From the NCBI GenBank assembly GCA_040081265.1, contig JBEBGV010000005.1, positions 62,001 to 126,000 of the forward strand: DNA of 64,000 nucleotides. Reading direction: 5' to 3'. Made by a program: the position numbers and the translations under genes. Of this stretch, positions 8,180 to 16,232 are shown in pieces; position 1 is the stretch's first letter; every line of letters starts with the position of its first letter. The stretch is from JBEBGV01 sp040081265 (GTDB lineage Bacteria; Acidobacteriota; Vicinamibacteria; Vicinamibacterales; UBA2999). The notes under the pieces were generated by a model. It ran no database searches. It was not told the origin of the DNA and saw nothing but the letters and a program-made list of their open reading frames with translations.

Positions 8180-9106
8180 TCAGCGCACTCTGACTTCCCC
8201 GGCACCCGTTGACGCTGACACGAGCGGGCCGCCACCACGCACGGTCCCGCGGACCTCGTGCCTCGTATTGCGATCGGTCGCGACAACGGCTCGAGCGTCG
8301 ATGTCTCCGGAGGAGCTTCGTATGTCGGCGTTGAAGCCTGCGGAGTCGGTGGTCTCGATGCTGACATCTCCAGAACCCGTGCCAAGGTCCCAGGGCGCCG
8401 TGGGTGTACCGGTCACGAGGATTTCGCCGCTGCCGGTGCGCACACGCAGGGCTCCACCGGCTCCCTCGACTTCAACGTCACCCGACCCGGTCGTGACCTC
8501 TGCCCGGCTGGCGCCGGTCGCCTGCACCAGAACGTCGCCGCTCCCGGTGCTGACGTTGATGGCGCCGAGTGCCTCCTGCAGTTCGATGTCTCCGGACCCG
8601 GTCCGCACGCGGACGTCGCCACCGACACGACCAACGCGAATGTTTCCTGAGCCCAGCTGTGCGGCGACCGGACCCTTGAGATCGCCGATCACCACATCGC
8701 CAGACCCGGTCCGAAGTCGCAGGCTCGTGTCCCTCGGCACGGTCACCAGATAGCTGATGCGCACGTTGTTCCAGCGCGGCCAGCGCCCGATGTGAATGTC
8801 GTTTCCCGCCTGCTCAATCGGCGGCGCCTTCTGGATCTCGCGGACCCGATCCGCGCCGTCCTCGCTGTTCCAGAACCGGCGCCCCCCGGCACTCACCCGT
8901 CCCTCGACCCGCATCGGCCCGCTGTCCACAGCCCTGATGCTGATCTCGCCGGCTCCCGTTTCGATCTCGAGCTGGACGGGACCAGTAACCTCGAGGGTCC
9001 GACTGAAAGTGCCGGTGGCTCGGTCAGCGCTGCGGGCATCAACGATGCACGCCGAAGACACGAGGGCGAGGGCGAGCAGAAAAAGCGACGTGAGCGACCG
9101 TCTCAT
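8180..9106 (-). CDS. DUF4097-type beta-helical lipoprotein
   Basis: A 308-residue exported protein with a lipobox (LVSSAC, modified Cys20). From about residue 130 on it is built of roughly 20-residue beta repeats containing GSGDV/GSGDI turns (RTGSGDVVIGDL, STGSGDVLVQA, TTGSGDVEVEG), the hallmark of DUF4097 'putative adhesin' proteins, which fold as a right-handed beta-helix. Its role is unknown; members often sit with envelope-stress regulators and anti-sigma factors. Here it lies directly upstream of the BlaI/M56 cassette 1, on the same strand, 66 bases away and separated by the operator, so it could be a co-regulated or sensed envelope component. Confidence 0.85.
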   Translation of the reverse strand: MRRSLTSLFLLALALVSSACIVDARSADRATGTFSRTLEVTGPVQLEIETGAGEISIRAVDSGPMRVEGRVSAGGRRFWNSEDGADRVREIQKAPPIEQAGNDIHIGRWPRWNNVRISYLVTVPRDTSLRLRTGSGDVVIGDLKGPVAAQLGSGNIRVGRVGGDVRVRTGSGDIELQEALGAINVSTGSGDVLVQATGASRAEVTTGSGDVEVEGAGGALRVRTGSGEILVTGTPTAPWDLGTGSGDVSIETTDSAGFNADIRSSSGDIDARAVVATDRNTRHEVRGTVRGGGPLVSASTGAGEVRVR

Positions 9107-9185
9107 GGGGCCTCCAGGCGCAGGACCGCGTCGGTGGCACGGTCCGGCGCTCTTTGACGGACCTCCGCGCCGCCAGGTTCCACGT

Positions 9186-11426
9186 CTACTTCAGCCATGC
9201 GTAACTGACTTTGGCGAAGAGCGTCTGGCTGTCACTGGTCAACGGCCGCTCGTCGGTGGCGCTGGCGCCGCTCGACAGCCCGAAATAGAGGGCCGTCTGC
9301 GGGTTGATCTTGTAGGAAACGAGCAACTGGGCGAAGAGGTTGCGGCTGTCGTGCACCACCGGGCTGGCGTAGAGCGCGGGATCGCGCCTCACAGTGGTGT
9401 ATTGCAGGATCGTGCGGAACAACGTTCTGGCATCCCGCTGGTAAATCACTCTGAGTTCCGGCACCCGAGCCAGAAACAGTCGCCCGCCAGAGACCTCGAG
9501 CCAGTCGAAGATGTTGGTGTACTTCACCGCCAGATGGCGGCCGTAGTTCAGGTTCACGAACGGGCGAACGGTTCGTTGATCGGCCGTCCGCGTGTGCGCG
9601 AAGTCGATCCAGTCTCCCCAGTTCGCATTGATGCCGAGCTGCAGATCGCGCGATGGTCGTATTTCGGCGTAGGCGCTCTGGAACACCTGGTCGAACCGCA
9701 TTCCGTTGTAGACGCGGGTCCGGATGCCACCGCCGTACTGGACGTAGGATTCACGGCGGTTATTCATCGACAGGTAGCCCTCCCACTCCCGCTCGATCAG
9801 CGAATGGTTGCGCTCCTCGGTCTGATCGAAGTTTCCGCTGAGCTGGATGCGGTTGTAGAGCTGGGTGGGTCCGCCGTGCCAGGTTCGGCTCCCCCCGTAC
9901 TCCCAGCGTCGGATGTTCACCTGTGTCATGAAGCCAAGGTCCGCACGGAAGTCCTTGCCGTAGTCGCGGAAGTTGGCGAACGCCTCCCAGTTGCGAACGC
10001 TGTGATTGAAGACGACGTCCACCGCTGAGGCCGCGCGCCTGGGGCCACTCTCCGCGGGGACGATCACGGCGTCATCTCTGGTCGCCGAGTACGCCAGGGT
10101 CGCGGTAACGCTGTCGGCGGCCGAAAACCGATGGCGCGAGTCTACGGCGACGACGCTGTTCGCATAGACACGGCCTCGCCGGTCGGTGACCATCGCGCCC
10201 ACCGTTGAATTCCGTCCCACGTCGAAGCGGTAACGTCCGACAGTCGCCAGCGTCCCCTCGTCGAGTACGCGCGTTGTCGACCGTTGACTCTCCGGCAAGA
10301 TGACCGCCGTGGTTTCGTCCCGCGCGGAGAAGAAGCCGAAAGCATGCGCGCCAATCTTCCCGCTGGCCTTGACCGCACCGGTCGGCTGCGCCACCTGGCG
10401 CGTATGCAGCAGGGTCATGCGCGAGGTGCGAAACAGATCAGCCCCCTCGAGGAAGAATGGACGGGTCTCGTTGAAGAAGAGCGCGAACTGACTGTTCACG
10501 TCGAGCTGTACCGAGTCAGCCTCGACCTGAGAGAAGTCAGGGTTGACGGTGGCGTTGAGCGTGACGTTCGGCGTCACGCCCCACTTGATGGACAGTCCAA
10601 GGTCACCGTCGGTGCGAACGCTGGATCCATCGCGGAGGCTGCGCTGCGTTTCGGCGCGAACGGTCGTCACCGTGGGAACGACTTCGAGGTTCTGGCCAGG
10701 CCTGACGCCGGAAAACCCTGAGACTTTGGCTTCCTGGCCGAGATAGCTGTTCTCGCCGCGCACACGCGGAAAGAGGCCAATGTGGTGGCGGTCGCGCCGC
10801 GGGTAGCTGCGGATGCCGTCGATGCCCCACGTCTGCGCCCCGTCTGCCGCCTGGAAGCGCAGCTGCGTGAACGGAATCACCATCTCGACCTCGAAGCCTG
10901 TCGCCGTGACTCGACCTGCTGAACTCCAGATCGCATTCCAGTTGGAGTCTTCGTTGCCAGAGGTGTCGTCCATGAGCATGTCAGCCTGGACGCCGAGCGG
11001 GTTGGCAAAGAACTCGTAGGCGCGTCGTTCGTCGTTGAAGCTGTCTAGCGCCACGCCGACACAGTCGTCAGCGAAGATGTTGTCGCGGTCGGTGAATCTG
11101 GCACGAATCGAGGCAGGACTGTCGTCGTAGGCCCTGAACGCCACGTAGAGGTTGCGATCGTCATGCGCCAGGAGCATCTCGGTCCGGACGGGCGGCGGAA
11201 TATTCTCTCCAGGACGTACTTCGTAGCGCAGCTCGAGCGTCAGGGCACGCTGCCAGAGCTCCTCGGTGACGGTGCCGTCGAGTGAGATCGACGCAGTCGT
11301 CGCCGGAATTGGTGCCGGAATTCGTAATCGGCTGGTCGCCGCTGGTTCCTGTGCACCTGCCGGTACAGCTGCGGCGACAAAACCAGCAAGAGAACAGCAC
11401 CTGAGAGCGTCTCGCATGCGCATCAC
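9186..11426 (-). CDS. DUF5916 / CBM9-like outer-membrane protein
   Basis: The 746-residue product starts with a signal peptide (cleavage near AGAQEPA). An N-terminal domain of about 200 residues resembles the family-9 carbohydrate-binding-like fold (ITLE/LDGTVTEELWQRA and the WGIDGIRSYPRRD segment typical of DUF5916). The remaining ~500 residues alternate polar and aromatic residues and end with an aromatic/basic residue (VSYAWLK), which suggests an outer-membrane beta-barrel. Proteins of this type are common in Acidobacteriota and Bacteroidota, sometimes annotated as hydrolases, but no catalytic activity is established and I do not assign one. It lies in the minus-strand block between the two BlaI/M56 cassettes. 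Confidence 0.82.
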   Translation of the reverse strand: MMRMRDALRCCSLAGFVAAAVPAGAQEPAATSRLRIPAPIPATTASISLDGTVTEELWQRALTLELRYEVRPGENIPPPVRTEMLLAHDDRNLYVAFRAYDDSPASIRARFTDRDNIFADDCVGVALDSFNDERRAYEFFANPLGVQADMLMDDTSGNEDSNWNAIWSSAGRVTATGFEVEMVIPFTQLRFQAADGAQTWGIDGIRSYPRRDRHHIGLFPRVRGENSYLGQEAKVSGFSGVRPGQNLEVVPTVTTVRAETQRSLRDGSSVRTDGDLGLSIKWGVTPNVTLNATVNPDFSQVEADSVQLDVNSQFALFFNETRPFFLEGADLFRTSRMTLLHTRQVAQPTGAVKASGKIGAHAFGFFSARDETTAVILPESQRSTTRVLDEGTLATVGRYRFDVGRNSTVGAMVTDRRGRVYANSVVAVDSRHRFSAADSVTATLAYSATRDDAVIVPAESGPRRAASAVDVVFNHSVRNWEAFANFRDYGKDFRADLGFMTQVNIRRWEYGGSRTWHGGPTQLYNRIQLSGNFDQTEERNHSLIEREWEGYLSMNNRRESYVQYGGGIRTRVYNGMRFDQVFQSAYAEIRPSRDLQLGINANWGDWIDFAHTRTADQRTVRPFVNLNYGRHLAVKYTNIFDWLEVSGGRLFLARVPELRVIYQRDARTLFRTILQYTTVRRDPALYASPVVHDSRNLFAQLLVSYKINPQTALYFGLSSGASATDERPLTSDSQTLFAKVSYAWLK

Positions 11427-11514
11427 GGTTCCTCGGGTTCAAGGACGTTGCACTCGACCGTCGGGTTCAACAGTGCTGAATACGGCTTGTTCGCTCCATG
11501 GCTACGAGCGACGT

Positions 11515-12510
11515 TCAGCGATGCCGCTGCAACTGACCCAGCGCCTGTGCCGCGCGCTCTCGCACGACGCTGTCCGCATCACCGAGCGCCTCGATGAGGG
11601 CCGCGGCCGCCCGCGGGTCGCCTATCTGTCCGAGCGTCATCGCCGTGCGATCACGGACGTCGGGGTCGGGGTCCTCGAGCAGGGGCAGCAGCGCCGGAAC
11701 GCCCGTGGCGTCGCGCACCATGCCGAGCGACATCACGGCTCGTTCCCGCACCTCAGGCGCTCGGTCGTTGAGCGCCGCCATCAGCGGGCGAACGCCCTCG
11801 GGGTCCCGCCGCCGCCCGAGTGCAGCGGCGGCCTGGACACGAACGAGGACGTCACCATCGCCCAGTGCCGCGATGAGGGCGGCCATGACGGGTTCGCCAC
11901 GCATGGAGCCGAGCGACTGCACGGCACGGGCGCGGACCACCGGCTCGCTGTCCTTGATCAGCGACACCAGGGCGGGGGCCACGGCGGCCCCTTCCTTCCC
12001 GCGAAGGGCCGAGGCGGCTTCCCCGCGCACGAGCGCGTCGGAGTCCCTGGTAGCCGAGACCAGGGCTCCGACGCTTCGTACATCGCGGACGGCCGCAAGT
12101 CCGCGAAGCGCGTGACGCCTGACATCACGATTAGCGTTGCCGGCCCCTTGAACCAGAGCGTCCAGCGCCGCCGGTCCGATCGAGCCCAGGGCCTTCCCGG
12201 CCTCGTAGCCCGGTGAGGTGCGAGGCGGACCATTCGACAGACCAAACTCGCCGTCGAACCAGGCGCACGGAGCACTCACCGGCGTGGCGTCAGCGAGCAG
12301 GCGCGTCAGCGCCGGGATCGCCGACGCCGCACGTCGTGCCTTCTGCCTGAGTGCGCAGGCCGCAGCGGCGCGGTTGTCGGCCTCGCCGGCCGACAGTTGG
12401 CTGACGAGCTCGGCGATACCGGCCGGCGTGCTTCGAGGCCCCTGAACCTGCGCCGAGATTGACGCGCACACGATCGCAACCGCCGCGCACACGTAGAGCG
12501 TCGAGCGCAT
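11515..12510 (-). CDS. Exported HEAT-repeat protein
   Basis: The ATG at 12510 gives a clear signal peptide (MRSTLYVCAAVAIVCAS, cleavage near ISAQ); the longer frame from 12627 would overlap the upstream gene and has no signal at its start, so the shorter form of 331 residues is preferred. About eight HEAT/PBS-lyase-type repeats of ~31 residues follow, with the recurring pattern D..VR..AA.ALG (for example DVLVRVQAAAALG, DPDVRDRTAMTLG). Such proteins are protein-binding scaffolds. It is directly downstream of an M56 protease that carries a closely similar HEAT domain; the two probably arose by duplication and may bind the same partner, one membrane-tethered and one free in the periplasm. Confidence 0.82.
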   Translation of the reverse strand: MRSTLYVCAAVAIVCASISAQVQGPRSTPAGIAELVSQLSAGEADNRAAAACALRQKARRAASAIPALTRLLADATPVSAPCAWFDGEFGLSNGPPRTSPGYEAGKALGSIGPAALDALVQGAGNANRDVRRHALRGLAAVRDVRSVGALVSATRDSDALVRGEAASALRGKEGAAVAPALVSLIKDSEPVVRARAVQSLGSMRGEPVMAALIAALGDGDVLVRVQAAAALGRRRDPEGVRPLMAALNDRAPEVRERAVMSLGMVRDATGVPALLPLLEDPDPDVRDRTAMTLGQIGDPRAAAALIEALGDADSVVRERAAQALGQLQRHR

Positions 12511-12524
12511 GACTGCCCTCCAGC

Positions 12525-12546
12525 GGCGGGTCCCCTCGGACCCGCC
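12525..12546. repeat. Intergenic palindrome (GGCGGGTCC-N4-GGACCCGCC)
   Basis: A perfect 9-bp stem with a CCTC loop in the gap between the M56-HEAT gene and the HEAT gene. The stem is identical to that of the hairpin at 39349-39370, and both are followed by CT(A/G).. flanks, so the two are copies of one element. It could separate expression of the two HEAT genes. Confidence 0.6.
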
Positions 12547-12574
12547 CTGTATGAATTGTTGAATCGCCTGGGAA

Positions 12575-14803
12575 TCAGCGCCGGGGCGCAGGTGGAGCCG
12601 GTGCCGGCTCCGGTACCGGGGCCACATCGAACCTGTTCAGGTCGCGCATCGCGCGCTCGACGTCACGTCGGGCGTCTTCGGCGAACTCGCGCGCGCGCGC
12701 CGCCATCTCGCGAATCTGGTCCTGGTCGACCAGTGCTCGGGGCGGCAGCGGTGGCGCCGGTGGCACCGGGACGCCAGGTCGAACGCCACGTCGCTGCCCG
12801 CGAGCAATCTGCCCCAGGGCGCGCGCGGCTTGCTCGCGCACGGACGGCTCGGCGTCCTTGAGTGCGGCGGTCAACGCGTCGATGGCACGGGGATCAGCAA
12901 TGCTCCCGAGCGAGGAGGCGGCTCGTTCCCGTACGTCTCGGGACGGGTCTTTCAGAAGCGCACTCAGCGCCGGGACGGCATTCGCGTTTCCAATCTGCCC
13001 GAGCGCACGAGCTGCCTGCTCGCGGACGTCCGCGTTGTCGTCCTTCAACAGGGCGGAGAACGCCTCGAGGTACTTCGGATCGCTCAGACGCCCGCGGCTG
13101 AGCAATGCAGCCAGATGACGCGCAGCCTGCTCCCGCACCTCGGGACTGCGATCCTTCAGTGCTATCAGCATGCCGTCTGCCGCGGGTGCCGAGTCGAACT
13201 GGACGAGCGCGCCCAGGGCCCGCATGCGCACCTCGGCTGTCGGGTCACTCAGGGCACGAACCAGTCCGGGGATAGCGCGCTCATCGCGCATCGACGCGAG
13301 CGACGACAGGGCTTCCTGACGCACCTGAGGATTGTCGTCGTTCAACGCCGTCAGAAGCGCGTCGGCCACTCGCTTGCGTGTCTCGTCGCTGACGGCGGGG
13401 TTGCCCTGCGCGGCGCTGACCGGCTGCGCCAGCAACCACTTCGCGTTCCTGGTGGCATCCTTGAACACCTTGCTCACCAGAATCGAGTCGTGCCCGAAGG
13501 CGCCCGCCGGGATGGCATCGCCGAAGCGAAGTCCCGGCGAGGGAACCAGCAAATCTACGTCAGCCAGATCGCCGTGCACGACCTCAACGCTGGCAGCACC
13601 GAGGGCCGCATCGACTCGGTCGGCCGGACTCTCCGCAGGCGCGGGGGTCGGAGCCTCGAAAGCCAACTCGGGCGTGGCCTCGACACCCTGCACCGACGTC
13701 GCATCGAGCGCGGGGCCCGACTGCGCGGCCAGGCGCAGGGCGCCGAAGGGCACGGCCACGACGAGCGTGCCGACCACCAGCGCGGTCCGCAGCGCCGCCG
13801 ACGGCGCACAGCGAACCCGCGCCTCGTCGAGAATCGCCAGCATTCGACCCTCGAGCTGTGACGGCCGCGCCATCGACATCGCCACCCAGTTCGGGAACGA
13901 GGCCGCTCTGAAGCTGCGTGCGATTTCAAACAGGTGATCCGCGTACGAGCGCGCGTCTGTGCCCACCGCCAGCACGATGTCGTCGCACGCACGTTCCTGC
14001 TCGGCACGCAGGCTGGACAGGGCCAGATGGGCCGCCGGATTGAACCAGTGCATGGCACACGCGCACTGCGCCAGCGCCTGAATGAGGCAGTCCCGTCGTT
14101 TGACGTGCGCCAGCTCGTGCTGAAGGACGACGCGCCGACGTTCCTCCGGCCAGTCGATAGCCGACAGCGGCAACAACACCACAGCTTTCCAGATTCCGGT
14201 CGCCATGGGCACCGCGGCCCTTTCACTCACCTTCAGCCCGACGCGGCGCGTCAGGCCGAGGGCCATCGAGGCCTCGTCCAGAGAGTCGAGCCATCCCGTG
14301 TGGGGAAGGTCGGCCGCACGTCTCACCGTCAGCGCAGCCCACGCCACGCCGAGCACGAGACGGAGCAACATGAACGCCACGCCAGCCAGCCACACGCGCA
14401 CGACGAGCGCCCCCCAAGACACCGACGCCGATGGCATCGCCCCCCCGGCCCCGTCGTCTGAACCGGCCGGCGCGGCAGCCGCGGACTCCCTCGCGCCGGA
14501 CAGTTCGACTGCGGTCGAAGACGCGACTCGCTCGCGCAGCCCAGCTATCGCGGTGACGGGCGCTGGCGCGACGACAGCGTGAGAAAACGCGGCTGGCACT
14601 GCCGCGGGAGGCAGCACCGCCAGCGTCCACGCCGGACCTGCAATGTGCATCAGAGGAACGGTGAGTGCGGCGACCAGGGCGAGTACCCAGACCAGATGGC
14701 GGGCCGCGGCCGAGGTGTGCGCCATCAAGCGGGTCAGGCCCCAGCCGGCCAGCAGGACCAACGTGGCCTTGGCAGCGATCTGCACGAGAAGTGTGGCCGT
14801 CAT
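12575..14803 (-). CDS. M56-family membrane metallopeptidase fused to HEAT repeats
   Basis: A 742-residue protein whose first ~350 residues form an M56 (BlaR1-like) domain: helices near 5-22, 35-55 and 130-158, the zinc motif HELAH (229-233), MHWFNP and the ERACDD acidic motif, then a further helix near 330-350. Residues about 470-690 are six HEAT/PBS-type repeats (DNPQVRQEALSSLASM, DNADVREQAARALGQI, DPSRDVRERAASSLGSI), followed by a Pro-rich segment, a charged helix and a Pro/Ala tail. The HEAT part should face the periplasm and replaces the sensor domain of BlaR1. The first base of its start codon coincides with the last base of the BlaI stop (TAATG), so the two are coupled. The predicted role is signal-dependent cleavage of the BlaI-type repressor. 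Confidence 0.85.
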   Translation of the reverse strand: MTATLLVQIAAKATLVLLAGWGLTRLMAHTSAAARHLVWVLALVAALTVPLMHIAGPAWTLAVLPPAAVPAAFSHAVVAPAPVTAIAGLRERVASSTAVELSGARESAAAAPAGSDDGAGGAMPSASVSWGALVVRVWLAGVAFMLLRLVLGVAWAALTVRRAADLPHTGWLDSLDEASMALGLTRRVGLKVSERAAVPMATGIWKAVVLLPLSAIDWPEERRRVVLQHELAHVKRRDCLIQALAQCACAMHWFNPAAHLALSSLRAEQERACDDIVLAVGTDARSYADHLFEIARSFRAASFPNWVAMSMARPSQLEGRMLAILDEARVRCAPSAALRTALVVGTLVVAVPFGALRLAAQSGPALDATSVQGVEATPELAFEAPTPAPAESPADRVDAALGAASVEVVHGDLADVDLLVPSPGLRFGDAIPAGAFGHDSILVSKVFKDATRNAKWLLAQPVSAAQGNPAVSDETRKRVADALLTALNDDNPQVRQEALSSLASMRDERAIPGLVRALSDPTAEVRMRALGALVQFDSAPAADGMLIALKDRSPEVREQAARHLAALLSRGRLSDPKYLEAFSALLKDDNADVREQAARALGQIGNANAVPALSALLKDPSRDVRERAASSLGSIADPRAIDALTAALKDAEPSVREQAARALGQIARGQRRGVRPGVPVPPAPPLPPRALVDQDQIREMAARAREFAEDARRDVERAMRDLNRFDVAPVPEPAPAPPAPRR

Positions 14804-15192
14804 TACTTGCCGTCCTTTCCAGCGTTGTCGATGAGTCGCTTGAGCCGGGCGAGTTCCTCGTCGCCGAGCTCCCGGGGTGACATCTCGAACAGGGCGGCCA
14901 TTACCTGGGCAGCCGACCCGTCGAAGAAGGTGTTCACAACGTGCTTGAGGGCCGAGCGCTTGGCGCGGTCGCGCCCGACCGTCGGCATATAGACGTAGCG
15001 GAGGCCATCGAGGTCGTGCCTGACGTGTCCCTTGTCTTCGAGGATGCGCAGCATCGCGCGCACGGCCGAGTAGCTTGGCGGATCGGGAAGGGCGGCCTGT
15101 ACGTCTGCGGCGGTCGCCTTGCCGGCCTTGTAGAGAAGGTCAAGAATCTGACGCTCGCGTCGACTGAGCTGGGCGGATTGGGTCTGAGCCAT
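14803..15192 (-). CDS. BlaI/MecI-type transcriptional repressor (copy 2)
   Basis: A 129-residue BlaI-family winged-helix repressor, clearly paralogous to the one at 7710-8114: both share LSRRER, DPPSYSAVRAML/NPPSYSAVRAML, KGH..., and a C-terminal FF(D/E)GS..Q.MA.L segment that includes the usual protease-sensitive region. It is encoded just ahead of the M56-HEAT protease with a TAATG overlap. Two dyads with the same half-sites as those of cassette 1 precede the gene, so the two repressors may bind one another's operators. Confidence 0.92.
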   Translation of the reverse strand: MAQTQSAQLSRRERQILDLLYKAGKATAADVQAALPDPPSYSAVRAMLRILEDKGHVRHDLDGLRYVYMPTVGRDRAKRSALKHVVNTFFDGSAAQVMAALFEMSPRELGDEELARLKRLIDNAGKDGK

Positions 15193-15208
15193 TGCGTTCC
15201 AGTGCTCC

Positions 15209-15255
15209 TGCTAAGAAACTAGCAGATGCTAAATACCTAGCACCATGTCTGTCAA
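15209..15255 (-). promoter_or_regulatory. Promoter and double BlaI-type operator of cassette 2
   Basis: Dyads TGCTA-N6-TAGCA lie at 15209-15224 and 15227-15242, 18 bp apart start to start. A minus-strand -35 box TTGACA is at 15250-15255; 17 bp downstream the -10 position holds TTAGCA (15227-15232), a weak match embedded in one dyad. The half-sites are identical to those of cassette 1 although the central six bases differ. The operator lies between the divergent blaI copy 2 and the SUMF1-like lipoprotein gene and might affect both. Confidence 0.75.
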
Positions 15256-15361
15256 GCACAAATCTCATCGCCGCCGGCGGCCGGCCTCGATCACCGTCCT
15301 GAGCAATACCTGCGCTGGCAGGAACGGTTACACTGCTCGCCCAAACACGTCGCCGCGCCGC

Positions 15362-16159
15362 ATGAAACACCCTGCTTGCCGCATCGGTCTCCTCCTGCTG
15401 CTCGCCTGTGCCGTCGCCTGTGGCTCACCAGGACGATCTGCCCGCCCACCCGAGACATGGGTCGATGCTCAAACGGGCCTGGCGTTCCGTCTGATCGCGC
15501 CAGGGACGTTCACGATGGGTTCGCCACTCGATGAACCTGGTCGGGAGTCTCAGGAATTCGAGCACACGGTACGCATCACACGACCCTATTGGCTGGGGAC
15601 GACCGAGGTGACACAGCGCGCATGGTGGGCGGTGATGAAGAGCAACCCGAGCTGGTTCAGAGATCGCGGTGAGGATCACCCGATCGAGAACGTCACGTGG
15701 CATGAGGTCAACGCCTTCATCGCTCGCCTGAACGCGCAGACACCTGGCGGGGGCTTCCGGCTCCCCACCGAAGCGGAGTGGGAGTTTGCATGCCGAGCCG
15801 GTGCCAGCGCGCCGTATTCACACCGATCGACGCTGACGCACGCCGACGCCAACTTCGCCCGTTCGCCTGAGAGTGCCGTCGCCGGAGGCGGCGCACCGGT
15901 GGCGGTCGCCTCGTTCCCGCCCAACGCCTGGGGGCTCCATGACATGCACGGTAACGTCTGGGAATGGACCTCAGACGAGCATTGCCCGTATCCCGGCGTT
16001 GAGGCGTCTGACCCGGTCGGGGCATGCGCGTCACCACTGAAAGTCATTCGTGGTGGCAGCTTCTACTTCGGCGCCGACAGTGCGCGCTGCGCCTTGCGCT
16101 ACACCCACCGGCCGCAGGACCGCGGGTTCAGCCTCGGTTTCAGGCTCGCCCGCGACTGA
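15362..16159 (+). CDS. SUMF1/formylglycine-generating-enzyme-like lipoprotein
   Basis: The ATG at 15362 starts a lipoprotein signal (LLLLACAVAC, lipobox Cys near residue 20); an earlier ATG at 15245 lies beside the BlaI operator and gives no signal, so it is rejected. The 265-residue protein has the SUMF1 fold markers: GTFTMGSP, ..YWLGTTEVTQ, P.ENVTWHE, FRLPTEAEWEFACRAG, LHDMHGNVWEW, VIRGGSF and GFRLARD. Bacterial members include formylglycine-generating enzymes for sulfatases and many binding or regulatory proteins without that activity. I do not see the paired active-site Cys arrangement clearly and no sulfatase gene is present, so catalysis is uncertain. It is probably anchored in the envelope. 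Confidence 0.85.
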   Translation: MKHPACRIGLLLLLACAVACGSPGRSARPPETWVDAQTGLAFRLIAPGTFTMGSPLDEPGRESQEFEHTVRITRPYWLGTTEVTQRAWWAVMKSNPSWFRDRGEDHPIENVTWHEVNAFIARLNAQTPGGGFRLPTEAEWEFACRAGASAPYSHRSTLTHADANFARSPESAVAGGGAPVAVASFPPNAWGLHDMHGNVWEWTSDEHCPYPGVEASDPVGACASPLKVIRGGSFYFGADSARCALRYTHRPQDRGFSLGFRLARD

Positions 16160-16232
16160 CGTTCTCAGTTATAGTGAATTATTCCTCACCCGCCTCAGGC
16201 ACTGGGCCCGGGGCCGCCTCGGGAACACTCCA

